Positions 1 to 8,810 are shown, numbered from the stretch's first letter. The stretch: 34,085 nucleotides of DNA from a bacterium (GCA_021786705.1 JAJYMV010000048.1:1-34085), one strand, 5' to 3'. Made by a program: numbers and translations. The notes: a model not told the origin generated them from the sequence alone.

Positions 1-1
1 A

Positions 2-2332
2 CGAACCAGCGCGCGCACCTCCTCGGCCCTCTTCGCTTCTTTCGTCGCGAGCGCGATGTTGGTCGCCTGCGGCGGAGGTGGCGGTTCGAACCCCGTACCG
101 ACGCCGATGCCGACGCCGACGCCGATTCCGACGCCGACAACGGTGCCGACGCCGGGGCTCTGCACGGCCGGGGTCGGCATCGTTCCGACCGGTTCGGCGA
201 CCCCGACTCCGGGGCCGACGCCGGTCCCCGACACGCGCCCGTCGCCGACGCCCGCAGCGCTCTCATTCGTCTCGGTGCCGACGGGAATTCCGGTCAACGT
301 GAACGGCGCGTCGATCGGCGTCACGCCGACGGCGACGACGCCGCCCTACGGCGGCAGCGCGAATCCATTCCCGAATAGTCAGACGCTTACGACGGTTTCG
401 TTCGCCGGAGGCGGCGCGAACGGTTCCTACGCGCTCTGCGTGCAGAGCAATGCGAATCCGGTCACGATTCTCTACAACCAAAACGCCGATACGGCGGGAA
501 GCATCGCTTCGGTCGCCGCGGCCTCGCGCGGCCCGGCCTCGATTCCGTTCGTGCGCATGCCGGTCCGCCGCACGCCCGCGGTTGCACCGGCGACGCCGAT
601 CGCTCGACAGGCGACGCTTCTGGAAGTTCGGTACGCAGCCGCGGCGGTCGCCGTCGGGCGGGTGCACCCCTTCGCGCTCGCAGCGCGGAGCGGCGCGCTG
701 CTGGCGCGCACGATCACCCCGATCGATGCGCCGGTTCGCAGCGATATCGTGCGCGTCCCGGCCGGAAGCGCAGCGGTGGTTGCGGCACGGCTCCGTGCGA
801 GCGCGGGGGTTCTCAGCGTGCAATCGGTGCAGCAACGCTACCCGCTTAATGCAGCGCTGACGCCGGCTCCGAACGACAGGCTCTTCGATCCGCTCGATCA
901 ATGGGATATGTATCAGATCGGCATGATGCACGCGTGGAACTACGGCAGCACGTCGCCCGTGCCGGTTGGGTTCGGATTGCCCGCGACGAAGATCGCGGTG
1001 CTCGATACCGGCATCGATACCTCACCGAGCAATGCGTGGGCGCAGGCCGATCTCATCTCGCACGTCGGGATCATGGAAGAAGACGTCACGCCGGTCGGCG
1101 GCAGCGGCACGGTCACCACGCCGTGCCCGACGCCGTATCTCGGCGTCTCGTGCCCTGCGGTGCAAGATAACGACGGCCACGGAACCAATGTCGCGGGGAT
1201 CGCGACCGCCGCCGATAATAACGGCGTCGGTTTCGCCGGTGTCGCCGGCGGCGTCACGCTCGATTTCTATAAAATCTTCTCGGGTTCGGGAGCGAACGAG
1301 AGCGCGTCGACCTCCGACGAAGCAACGGCGATCTATCGCGCCGTCGCACACGGCGATCGCGCGATCAATCTCAGCCTCGGTTCGCAGCCGAATAGCGGCC
1401 CGGATTTCACGGAAGAAGATGCGGTGGAATATGCATTGGCTCATAACGTCCTCGTCGTGGCGGCCGCCGGAAACGAACGCAACCAAGGCGTTCAAGGGCT
1501 GGATTATCCCGCTGCCTATCCCGGGGTGATGGCGGTCGGCGCGACCGCACTCAACGACAACAATGCCTGTGCGGGAGCGATCTGGCCGAACGTGAGCGCC
1601 GCGTGCAGTGCCGCATTACCGACCGCCGATACGCCCGCGCCGGGTGAATTTGTCGCCTCCTACTCCAACAGCGGCCCGGGTCTCGGCGTCGTCGCACCGG
1701 GTGGCGACCCAAGCGGAAGCAGCGATAGCGACGATTTGCATTGGATCTCCAATCTCTACTCGACGACCGGAAGCCCGCCGTGTTCGACGCCTGCGACCTG
1801 CTATACGTTGATCGCCGGCACGTCGATGGCGACGCCGCACGTCACCGGCGCGGCCGCGCTCTTGCTCTCCGCCGATCCAAACCTGACGGTGCCGCAACTC
1901 GAAGGGCTCATCGACGGCACCGCCGATAATCTCAACGATCCCAACCAAGGGCATGGACGGCTCGACGTGTACCGCGCGATGGCGCAGCTCGAAAACGACA
2001 CGACGATCTCTCCGACGATTCCAGCGAAGGCGCAGTTCGTGGCGTTTGCGTACAGCAACAGCGGAGCGATGAACGCCGCCCCGACAATCGTCGATGCGAA
2101 CTTTACCGCCGGCGTCCCCGTAGCGGCGAACGGTACCTTCCGTATCGCCGATATTCCGACGAGCGCCACGGGCTATCGCATCGCGGTCTGGTTCGATGCA
2201 AATGGCGATGGAAAAGTCGACGCCGGAGATTATTTCGCCGCCTCGGCGCCTTGCAGCCCGAGTGCGACATGCGCGAGTGCGAGCGGGTTGGTCCCGACGC
2301 TGATTACGGCGTCGCCTTTCGCGCTGCCGTAG
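2..2332 (+). CDS. S8 (subtilisin-like) serine protease, predicted lipoprotein; 5' end truncated by the window edge
   Basis: Subtilase triad motifs IAVLDTGID, DNDGHGTNVAG and GTSMATPHVTG. Lipobox-like AMLVAC followed by poly-Gly and a PTP-rich linker. The frame stays open upstream of the ORF-track Met at 56 to the window edge. Confidence 0.9.
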   Translation, partial: RTSARTSSALFASFVASAMLVACGGGGGSNPVPTPMPTPTPIPTPTTVPTPGLCTAGVGIVPTGSATPTPGPTPVPDTRPSPTPAALSFVSVPTGIPVNVNGASIGVTPTATTPPYGGSANPFPNSQTLTTVSFAGGGANGSYALCVQSNANPVTILYNQNADTAGSIASVAAASRGPASIPFVRMPVRRTPAVAPATPIARQATLLEVRYAAAAVAVGRVHPFALAARSGALLARTITPIDAPVRSDIVRVPAGSAAVVAARLRASAGVLSVQSVQQRYPLNAALTPAPNDRLFDPLDQWDMYQIGMMHAWNYGSTSPVPVGFGLPATKIAVLDTGIDTSPSNAWAQADLISHVGIMEEDVTPVGGSGTVTTPCPTPYLGVSCPAVQDNDGHGTNVAGIATAADNNGVGFAGVAGGVTLDFYKIFSGSGANESASTSDEATAIYRAVAHGDRAINLSLGSQPNSGPDFTEEDAVEYALAHNVLVVAAAGNERNQGVQGLDYPAAYPGVMAVGATALNDNNACAGAIWPNVSAACSAALPTADTPAPGEFVASYSNSGPGLGVVAPGGDPSGSSDSDDLHWISNLYSTTGSPPCSTPATCYTLIAGTSMATPHVTGAAALLLSADPNLTVPQLEGLIDGTADNLNDPNQGHGRLDVYRAMAQLENDTTISPTIPAKAQFVAFAYSNSGAMNAAPTIVDANFTAGVPVAANGTFRIADIPTSATGYRIAVWFDANGDGKVDAGDYFAASAPCSPSATCASASGLVPTLITASPFALP
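98..155 (+). repeat. Low-complexity CCGACG-type tandem repeat encoding a Pro-Thr-rich linker
   Basis: Repeated ccgacgccgatgccgacgccgacgccg encoding PTPMPTPTPIPTPTTVPTP. Confidence 0.7.
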
Positions 2333-2335
2333 GTT

Positions 2336-2358
2336 TTCGGAGCGTGCTACGCTCCGAA
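2336..2358. terminator. Hairpin between convergent genes, possible terminator
   Basis: TTCGGAGCG-TGCTA-CGCTCCGAA, 9-bp perfect stem spanning the intergenic gap and the 3' end of the minus-strand oxidoreductase. No clear T-tract on the exit side. Confidence 0.4.
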
Positions 2359-3396
2359 GCCCACGGCGGCGAGGACGCGCTGCGTGGCGAGGCCGTCGGC
2401 GAAGGTCGGCAGCGCCTGCCCGATCGCCGGGGCGGCGTGGCTGCCGTCGATCTTGGCGACCCATGCGTCGTAGAGCTCCATCATCGGGGGCACGTTGCCG
2501 TTGATCGCGGCGAAGCGCGCATAGCGTGACGGCGCACATTCGAGTTCGTTGGTCTCTTCGTCGTCAACGCTGAACAGGCGTTGATCGGCGAACGCCTTTC
2601 CGCTGCTCACCGCCGTCCGGTTCTCGCCGTGAACGGCAAACGTGAACGAATTGACGGCGGCGGTGCCGTCGACACTCAAGCGCGCGACGACGCCGTTGGT
2701 ATAGCGGAGCAGAGCGAACGCACCGTCGTCGACCTCGCTCGTAAAGAGTCCATCGGCGTCGTACCGCTGCGGGTTGGCCGTCCGCATGCTCCCGACGACG
2801 GAGTCGGGCTGCATGCCGAGGAGCGCGTTCGACGCATCGATTGCATGGGAGAGCATCGCGCCGGCGATGCCGCCGCCGCGTGCGCGTTGAAACCACCATC
2901 CGCGTGGACGCATCTCTTTGGCGCGCAGGAAACCCATGAGTTGCGTGTACTCGATCTCGCGGATCGGATCGAGGTGCGCGTTGGCAACGAGTTCGGCGAG
3001 CGCGATTCGTTCGGGGCGAAAGCGAAACTCATGCGCGACCGCGCATGCCGTTCCCGCCGAGCGCTCGGCGGCGAGCATCGCTTCTGCTTCGGCGACGCTC
3101 AGGGCGAACGGCTTCTCGCAGAGCACGTGTTTTCCGGCACGGAGCGTGGCGAGGACGTCGTTATGATGGGCGAAGGGCGGCGAAGCGACGACCACGGCAT
3201 CGAGCGCGCATCCGGCGAGCATCTCCGCACACGATGGGAAGCTCTGCGCGATCCCTTGCTCCGAACCGATTCGCGCCGCATTGCGCGGCGAGGCGAGAGC
3301 GACCACTTCGAAACGCGCGTGCGCGCGTAATGCCGGGAGGTGCGTGCTCGCACCGAAGCCGCTGCCGACGATGCCGACGCGAAGCGGGGCGCTCAT
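2347..3396 (-). CDS. Gfo/Idh/MocA-family NAD(P)-dependent oxidoreductase
   Basis: N-terminal RVGIVGSGFGASTHLPAL Rossmann motif and GKHVLCEKPFAL motif. Start set at ATG 3396, inside the longer ORF, which overlaps the upstream gene's stop by ATGA. Confidence 0.88.
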   Translation of the reverse strand: MSAPLRVGIVGSGFGASTHLPALRAHARFEVVALASPRNAARIGSEQGIAQSFPSCAEMLAGCALDAVVVASPPFAHHNDVLATLRAGKHVLCEKPFALSVAEAEAMLAAERSAGTACAVAHEFRFRPERIALAELVANAHLDPIREIEYTQLMGFLRAKEMRPRGWWFQRARGGGIAGAMLSHAIDASNALLGMQPDSVVGSMRTANPQRYDADGLFTSEVDDGAFALLRYTNGVVARLSVDGTAAVNSFTFAVHGENRTAVSSGKAFADQRLFSVDDEETNELECAPSRYARFAAINGNVPPMMELYDAWVAKIDGSHAAPAIGQALPTFADGLATQRVLAAVGFGA

Positions 3397-4694
3397 CGCA
3401 GGCCCAACGCACGATCGAGCAGATCGATCGCGCGAAAGAGTTGGCGCTCGCTCATCACGAGTGGCGGTGTTATCGAGATCACGTTTCCCTCCGGTCCGGC
3501 TTGCAATAAAAGTACTCCGAGCGAGAGTCCGCGTACCACCGCGGCATGCGCGCTCGCCGCGCTGTCGAGTTCGATGCCCCACATCATGCCGCGCCCGCGA
3601 ATATCGATCACGCTCTTGTGGCGGTGCAGGCTTCCCAGCCGCGAGACCATCGTGACGCCGAGCTGTTTCGCGCGCGTGACCAGATCGTGCCGTTCGATCT
3701 CGCCGATCGTCGCTAATGCGGCGGCGCAGGCGAGGGGGTTTCCTAAAAACGTCGACGTGTGGAGCGCTTCGCCCTCGGAGAGCGGCCACGCGTTCATCGC
3801 CGCCTCGGTTCCGACGAGCGCGGCGATCGGCAGACCGCCGCCCATCGCCTTGCCGATGCAGAGCAGATCGGGAACGACCGCTTCGCGCTCGCAGGCGAAC
3901 ATCGTTCCCGTCCGCCCGAAGCCGGTCCAGATTTCGTCGACGACGAGCATTATCCCAAGTTCGTCGCAGATCTCGCGAAGGCCGCGCAGAAACCCCGTCG
4001 GCGGAAGAATCACGCCGCCGCGCCCCTGAATCGGTTCGACGACGAGCGCGCCGATGTCACCGCGCGAACGCAGCGAGCTGCGGATGCTCTCGAGCGCCGC
4101 CGAGGGATCGTCGTCGGCGGCATTTCGGGCGCGCGGGTACTCGAGAAAAAGCGCGTTCGCGGCGATCGCTCCGGCGAAGGGCGCGCGGAAGCGTTCGATC
4201 CCGGTGACCTCCAGCGCTCCGAGGCTCAACCCGTGGTACCCGTTGCGAAAACTTGCGTGGGCGGGCTTTCCGGTGGCGAGGATCGCCGTTTTGAGTGCAA
4301 CTTCGACGGCTTCGGAGCCGGAGGTCGCCAAATAGGTGCGCGTCAGGCCCTTGGGAACGATCGACGCAATGCGCTCGAGGAGTTCGATTCGCACCTCGCT
4401 CGGATGAACGTCGCCCATGCCGTGGGCGAGCCGCACTACTTGGTCGGCGACCGCCGATGCAACGTAGGGATTGCTATGCCCGATTGCGGCGACGCCGAAT
4501 GCCGAGGTGAGATCGAGATACGCATTCCCGTCGACATCGGTGACGACCGAACCGAGCGCCGACTCCCAAACGATGGGGAACTGCTCCTCGATCGCGGTCA
4601 CGTTTTGCGACTCGTGGAGGCGCAGCCGCGCGAGCAATTCGGTGCTGCGTTTTCCGGGGACGGGGCCACGCACGTTTTCGAGGGGCTCGTTCAC
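3393..4694 (-). CDS. Class III PLP-dependent aminotransferase
   Basis: SGSEAVEVALK, VVDEIWTGFGRTGTMFA and LLCIGKAMGGGLP (PLP-lysine region) are typical of class III aminotransferases. GTG start overlapping the upstream stop. Confidence 0.92.
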   Translation of the reverse strand: MNEPLENVRGPVPGKRSTELLARLRLHESQNVTAIEEQFPIVWESALGSVVTDVDGNAYLDLTSAFGVAAIGHSNPYVASAVADQVVRLAHGMGDVHPSEVRIELLERIASIVPKGLTRTYLATSGSEAVEVALKTAILATGKPAHASFRNGYHGLSLGALEVTGIERFRAPFAGAIAANALFLEYPRARNAADDDPSAALESIRSSLRSRGDIGALVVEPIQGRGGVILPPTGFLRGLREICDELGIMLVVDEIWTGFGRTGTMFACEREAVVPDLLCIGKAMGGGLPIAALVGTEAAMNAWPLSEGEALHTSTFLGNPLACAAALATIGEIERHDLVTRAKQLGVTMVSRLGSLHRHKSVIDIRGRGMMWGIELDSAASAHAAVVRGLSLGVLLLQAGPEGNVISITPPLVMSERQLFRAIDLLDRALGLR

Positions 4695-5902
4695 TTCGTC
4701 TCTCCGTCACGGTCGAGAAAGCGAACGTATTCGGCGATCCGAGGGCGTCCGCCATGATGTGTTAGGAGCGGCGGCCGCTGCATCTCGCCAAGAGCGGCGA
4801 TACGGGCGGCGCCGATTCGCGATGCTCGTTCCGTATCGATGTGGCCGGTTCCGGTAACCCCGAGCGCTTCGATCGGCAGTGCAAACCGTTCGATGTACCG
4901 GGCGACCTCCTCGAAGGACTCCACTGGGACGAGTGCGACGGTTCGCGGCAGGAAGGGCGGAGGCTCGCGATCGGGCGGATCGAGGAGCAACAGGTAGCTC
5001 AGCGCGTCGTCGCACAACGCTCCCCCTCGCCCGGTCGCGGCGCGAAAGGCGGCGAGATTGCGCGCTTGGAGCATCGCCGCCCGGCTCGCCGCCGACCGCT
5101 GCCCGACCGGGAATTCGGTCGCGGCGCTCTCCATCGCCCGCGCGAAGCGCTCGGCGACCTCGCGCGGCGTCCGCGCGGCGGTGCGTTCGATGAAGAGCGC
5201 GTGCAAGCTCAGGCAGCCCTCGCCTTCGTAGAGGCTCGCGTCGCGAGCCGCGCCCGCGAGCGCCGCGTCGATCGTACGATCGTCGCGCTGTGCGGCTTCG
5301 TCGAGAAAGGCGATACTCGTGCGCGAACCGAAGCCGATGGTGCGCGCGCGCCCGGCACGATCGGCGGTGACGCGAGCGATCGTCTCATCTTTTCCGAATA
5401 CGACGATCGCGTCGACGTCGTGCAACCGCGATCCATCGTGCTCTCCATCCCAGGTCGCGACTTCGATTGCTTCCGCGAATGCGTCGAGCTCCTCGGCGAG
5501 CGTTCGCGCGAACGCCGCAACGAGTGCATCTTCGCGATCTTTCACGAGCACGTCGTTCTTCGCTGCGAGCGCGAAGCACATCGCCGGAATCGCGACGCCG
5601 ATCGTCGTACGGCTTGAAAGAATCGCCACGCGCCCGACCGGATAGATCCGTGCAGTCGGCCCGTCGAATGCCTCGAGATCGCCGAGTTCGCGACGGATCG
5701 TTTCGAAGAGCGCGTCGCTGTGAATCGCGCCGAAGAGCGCATCGAGCGCGTACTCGACGACGGGAATCGTGTATCCCGTCCGTTCGACGATTTCGCTTGT
5801 CGCTCGGACGCGCGGAGGAAAATCTGCGTCGCTCCAACGAGCGGCGGCGTCGCCGATCGCCGAAACGATCGATCGGAGCGGCACCGCCGAGAGTGCGGTC
5901 AC
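4691..5902 (-). CDS. LuxC-like acyl-CoA/acyl-protein reductase (aldehyde dehydrogenase superfamily)
   Basis: Overall LuxC-like pattern: ARIYPVGRVAILSSRTTIGVAIPAMCFALAAKNDVLVKDRED and candidate nucleophile Cys in LYEGEGCLSLHALFIE. Start chosen as GTG 5902, overlapping the upstream stop by GTGA. Confidence 0.75.
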   Translation of the reverse strand: MTALSAVPLRSIVSAIGDAAARWSDADFPPRVRATSEIVERTGYTIPVVEYALDALFGAIHSDALFETIRRELGDLEAFDGPTARIYPVGRVAILSSRTTIGVAIPAMCFALAAKNDVLVKDREDALVAAFARTLAEELDAFAEAIEVATWDGEHDGSRLHDVDAIVVFGKDETIARVTADRAGRARTIGFGSRTSIAFLDEAAQRDDRTIDAALAGAARDASLYEGEGCLSLHALFIERTAARTPREVAERFARAMESAATEFPVGQRSAASRAAMLQARNLAAFRAATGRGGALCDDALSYLLLLDPPDREPPPFLPRTVALVPVESFEEVARYIERFALPIEALGVTGTGHIDTERASRIGAARIAALGEMQRPPLLTHHGGRPRIAEYVRFLDRDGETK

Positions 5903-7011
5903 GATCGGCGAAGATCCTCGGCATCGAGCGAGCAGCCGCGCATTTGCGTTCCGTTCTCGCGGCCGAGGAGCACGAGCCCGTTCTCGACGAGCGCGCCGAG
6001 ATCTTCGGTGAGCAGCGCGAGGCACGAACTCCGGTTGGCGAGATCGATGTGCGCGAGCGCTCCGACGCTCCCCGGCGAAACGTCGCGTTCGCGTTCGTCG
6101 AGCACGCGCGTGCGCAACCACGGCGGCGCGGATTTGACGCGGTACGTCGTGCCGCCGACGATTCGTTCGGGCCCCGGCCGGTCGTAATACTGCGAGCAGA
6201 GCTCGCTCATCCCGTATTCGGCGACGATCCGTTCGGAGGGCACGCCGAGCGCGCGCTCGGCGCGCGCGTAGAGTTCCTCGCGCGCAACGACGCGCGAACG
6301 CCCTTTAAAGCCGCCGGTCTCCATGATCCGAGAGCCCGTGGGAAGGTGCATCGTCGCGCCGCGCTCTTCGAGCGTCTCGACGAGATGGAAGAGCGAAAAC
6401 GCCGTTGCGGCGAGGCAGAGCGGCTGCCCGCGATCGCAGGCGTCACCGGCATCGGCCAAAAAAGCGTCGACCAGCAGACGATCTTCGTCGAGATACCAAC
6501 CGGTCTCGCCGTCGCCGAATGCGACGGCGACGCGGCCCATCATGTAGCCGAGCGAGGAGTGCGGGCGTTGCGCGGGATTAGGAACGAGCAACGCATAGCG
6601 CAGGCGCATGCCATCCTGCAGCATCGCTCGTTCGAAACTCGCGAGGAGCGAGGCATCGTAGAGCCGGGGATCTTCGATGTAGTGTCGGCTCGGTTCGCCG
6701 AGCGTCGTGCCGCTGCTCTCGAAGACGAGGTCGGCGCGCTCGATCGGGAATGCGGCGATCGCCGTTTCTTTGTATGCCCGTGCCGGAAGCGGAGGGATCG
6801 CGCTCCAGGTCGTCGGCAACGCGGTCGGCGAGAAGCCGTATCCCGCGCAATACGCGGCGTATGCGGCGTTATAGCGGAGTTGGTGCGCGAAGATTGCGAG
6901 TGCGAGATCGTCGAACTCGGCATCGCTCGGGCTCCGTCCGTGCCGATGCCAGGCATCGATCGTTCCGAGGATGCGTTCGTCGAGTTCGGCGGCGTCGCGC
7001 TCGCGACTCAT
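5899..7011 (-). CDS. LuxE-like acyl-protein synthetase (acyl-AMP-forming)
   Basis: LuxE-family features: PLPARAYKETAIAAFP, VFESSGTTLGEPSRHY, AEYGMSELCSQYYD, and C-terminal RGCSLDAEDL containing the likely acyl-accepting Cys. Confidence 0.8.
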   Translation of the reverse strand: MSRERDAAELDERILGTIDAWHRHGRSPSDAEFDDLALAIFAHQLRYNAAYAAYCAGYGFSPTALPTTWSAIPPLPARAYKETAIAAFPIERADLVFESSGTTLGEPSRHYIEDPRLYDASLLASFERAMLQDGMRLRYALLVPNPAQRPHSSLGYMMGRVAVAFGDGETGWYLDEDRLLVDAFLADAGDACDRGQPLCLAATAFSLFHLVETLEERGATMHLPTGSRIMETGGFKGRSRVVAREELYARAERALGVPSERIVAEYGMSELCSQYYDRPGPERIVGGTTYRVKSAPPWLRTRVLDERERDVSPGSVGALAHIDLANRSSCLALLTEDLGALVENGLVLLGRENGTQMRGCSLDAEDLRRS

Positions 7012-7490
7012 CGCGTGCCCGTGCGACGCGAGGAGATGATGCCGCTATTGAGCCCCGCCGTCGCGAGCCCTCCGGTAAAGCGCGCGATCTCGACCTTGAT
7101 GCAACGGTCGACGACGACCTCGAGCCCCGCGGCATCGGCGCGCGCGATCGCCGCTTCGTTCACGACGCCGTATTGAAACCAAATCGCCTTCGCTCCGACG
7201 GCGATGCTTTCGTCGACGATCGGGAGGAGCGAGGCGGGATTGCGAAAGACGTCGACGATATCGGGCGCGCCGTGCGCGCGCGCGTAGTCGGCGAGCGACG
7301 CAAACGCGCGAATACCGTCGATCTCGTCGAGCTTCGGATTGATCGGCGTAACGGTGAACGCACTCTCCGTGCGTAAGTAGGAGAAGACGGTGTAACTCGG
7401 GCGCAAGGGATCGCCCGAGGCGCCGACCATCGCGATGGTCGTGCTGCGAGCGAGCAACGCACGGCGCTCTGCGACTCCGGTGAGAATCAT
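7008..7490 (-). CDS. CoA-binding domain protein (YccU-like)
   Basis: STTIAMVGASGDPLRPSYTVFSYL nucleotide-binding motif; VFRNPASLLPIVDESIAVGAKAIWFQYGVVNEAA. Confidence 0.82.
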   Translation of the reverse strand: MILTGVAERRALLARSTTIAMVGASGDPLRPSYTVFSYLRTESAFTVTPINPKLDEIDGIRAFASLADYARAHGAPDIVDVFRNPASLLPIVDESIAVGAKAIWFQYGVVNEAAIARADAAGLEVVVDRCIKVEIARFTGGLATAGLNSGIISSRRTGTR

Positions 7491-8791
7491 GCGCTCACCC
7501 GACGACCGGCGTGAGCCTTTTCGAGTGCCTGGTCGATATCCCAAAGCAAATCGTCGCACTCCTCAAGGCCGACGGAGAGGCGAACGGTCTCGGGAGCGAC
7601 GCCTGCAGCGCGCATTTCGTCGTCGCTTAGTTGCGAGTGCGTCGTCGACGCCGGATGGATGACGAGCGATTTCGCATCGCCGACGTTGGCGAGGTGGCTC
7701 CAGAGTTCGAGCGCATCGATGAATCGGCGCCCCGCCTCGCGCCCTCCGCGAATGCCGAAGGTAAAAACCGATCCGGCTCCGCGCGGAAGATAGCGAGTCG
7801 CGAGTGCGAAGTCGGGGTGCGAGGGCAGCCCGGGGTAGCGGACCCATTCGATATCGGGATGCGCTTCGAGGTGGCGCGCGACGGTCATCGCGTTGGCGAC
7901 GTGTCGCTCCATTCGGAGCGGAAGCGTTTCGAGCCCCTGTAAGAGCAGCCACGCATCGTGCGCCCCGAGTTGCGAGCCGACATCGCGAAGGATCTCCGCG
8001 CGCAGCCGCATGAGGAATGCGTACTCGCCGAAGGTTTCGGTAAAGACTTTTCCGTGGTAGCCGCGGCTTGCTTCGGAGAGCAAGGGGAAGCGACCGCTGC
8101 CGTAATCGAAGCGGCCGGCATCGACGACGACGCCGCCGACGGTGGTTCCATGTCCGCAGATAAATTTCGTTGCCGATGCGACGACGATATCGGCGCCGAA
8201 TTCAATCGGACGGCAGCAGTAGGGCGAGGCGAAGGTATTATCGACAACGAGCGGGATGCCGCTTTCGTGGGCGAAGCGCGCGAGCGTCTCGAGATCGGCG
8301 ATCGCTCCCGCCGGGTTCCCGATCGTTTCGACGAAGAGCAGTTTCGTTTCGGAGCGCATGGCGGCGCGCATCGCCGCGAGATCGCCGATGGGGACGAAGG
8401 TGACGGCGATGCCCATGCGGTCGAGGGTGATGGAAAACTGCGTCACCGTCCCGCCGTAGACGTTCTGCGAGCAGAGAATGTGGTCGCCGTTGCGCGCGAG
8501 AGCGAGCACGACGGCGAGCTGCGCTGCGAGCCCGCTCGAAAATGCGACCGCGCCGAGCCCGCCTTCGAGGCTCGCCATGCGCTCTTCGAACGAAGCAACG
8601 GTCGGGTTGCTGATTCTGCTGTAGATATGGCCGTAGCCGCGCAGCGCGAAGAGTTCGGCGGCCTCTTCGGTGGAGCCGAAGACGAATGCCGAGCTCTGAT
8701 AGATCGGGGCCGCGCGCGCGCCCGTGACGGGGTCGGGCGGCGTTCCAGCGTGGATTGCGCGCGTTGCAAAACCGAAGCTGCGGTCGTTCAT
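7487..8791 (-). CDS. metY: O-acetylhomoserine aminocarboxypropyltransferase / Cys-Met metabolism PLP enzyme
   Basis: FATRAIHAGTPPDPVTGARAAPIYQSSAFVF, YSRISNPTVASFEERMASLEGG and VVASATKFICGHGTTVGGVVVD (PLP-lysine). Start at ATG 8791. Confidence 0.88.
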   Translation of the reverse strand: MNDRSFGFATRAIHAGTPPDPVTGARAAPIYQSSAFVFGSTEEAAELFALRGYGHIYSRISNPTVASFEERMASLEGGLGAVAFSSGLAAQLAVVLALARNGDHILCSQNVYGGTVTQFSITLDRMGIAVTFVPIGDLAAMRAAMRSETKLLFVETIGNPAGAIADLETLARFAHESGIPLVVDNTFASPYCCRPIEFGADIVVASATKFICGHGTTVGGVVVDAGRFDYGSGRFPLLSEASRGYHGKVFTETFGEYAFLMRLRAEILRDVGSQLGAHDAWLLLQGLETLPLRMERHVANAMTVARHLEAHPDIEWVRYPGLPSHPDFALATRYLPRGAGSVFTFGIRGGREAGRRFIDALELWSHLANVGDAKSLVIHPASTTHSQLSDDEMRAAGVAPETVRLSVGLEECDDLLWDIDQALEKAHAGRRVSA

Positions 8792-8810
8792 GATGGAGGT
8801 GTGCGCGCCC

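Noticed and set aside
98-155. CCGACG repeats considered as a CRISPR-like or functional DNA repeat
   Set aside because: In-frame codon repetition encoding a Pro-Thr linker; no spacers, unit too short.
1616-2539. 307-aa minus-strand ORF overlapping the S8 protease and the Gfo/Idh gene
   Set aside because: Opposite catalytic S8 motifs and out of frame with the oxidoreductase; Arg-rich.
5467-7176. 569-aa plus-strand ORF across the LuxC/LuxE-like genes
   Set aside because: Antisense to well-supported proteins whose 4-nt overlaps fix the coding strand; Arg-rich translation.
2347-8791. Bioluminescence (lux) operon
   Set aside because: LuxC- and LuxE-like proteins are present but no luciferase alpha/beta, LuxD or LuxG-like gene is visible; the neighbours are an aminotransferase and a dehydrogenase.
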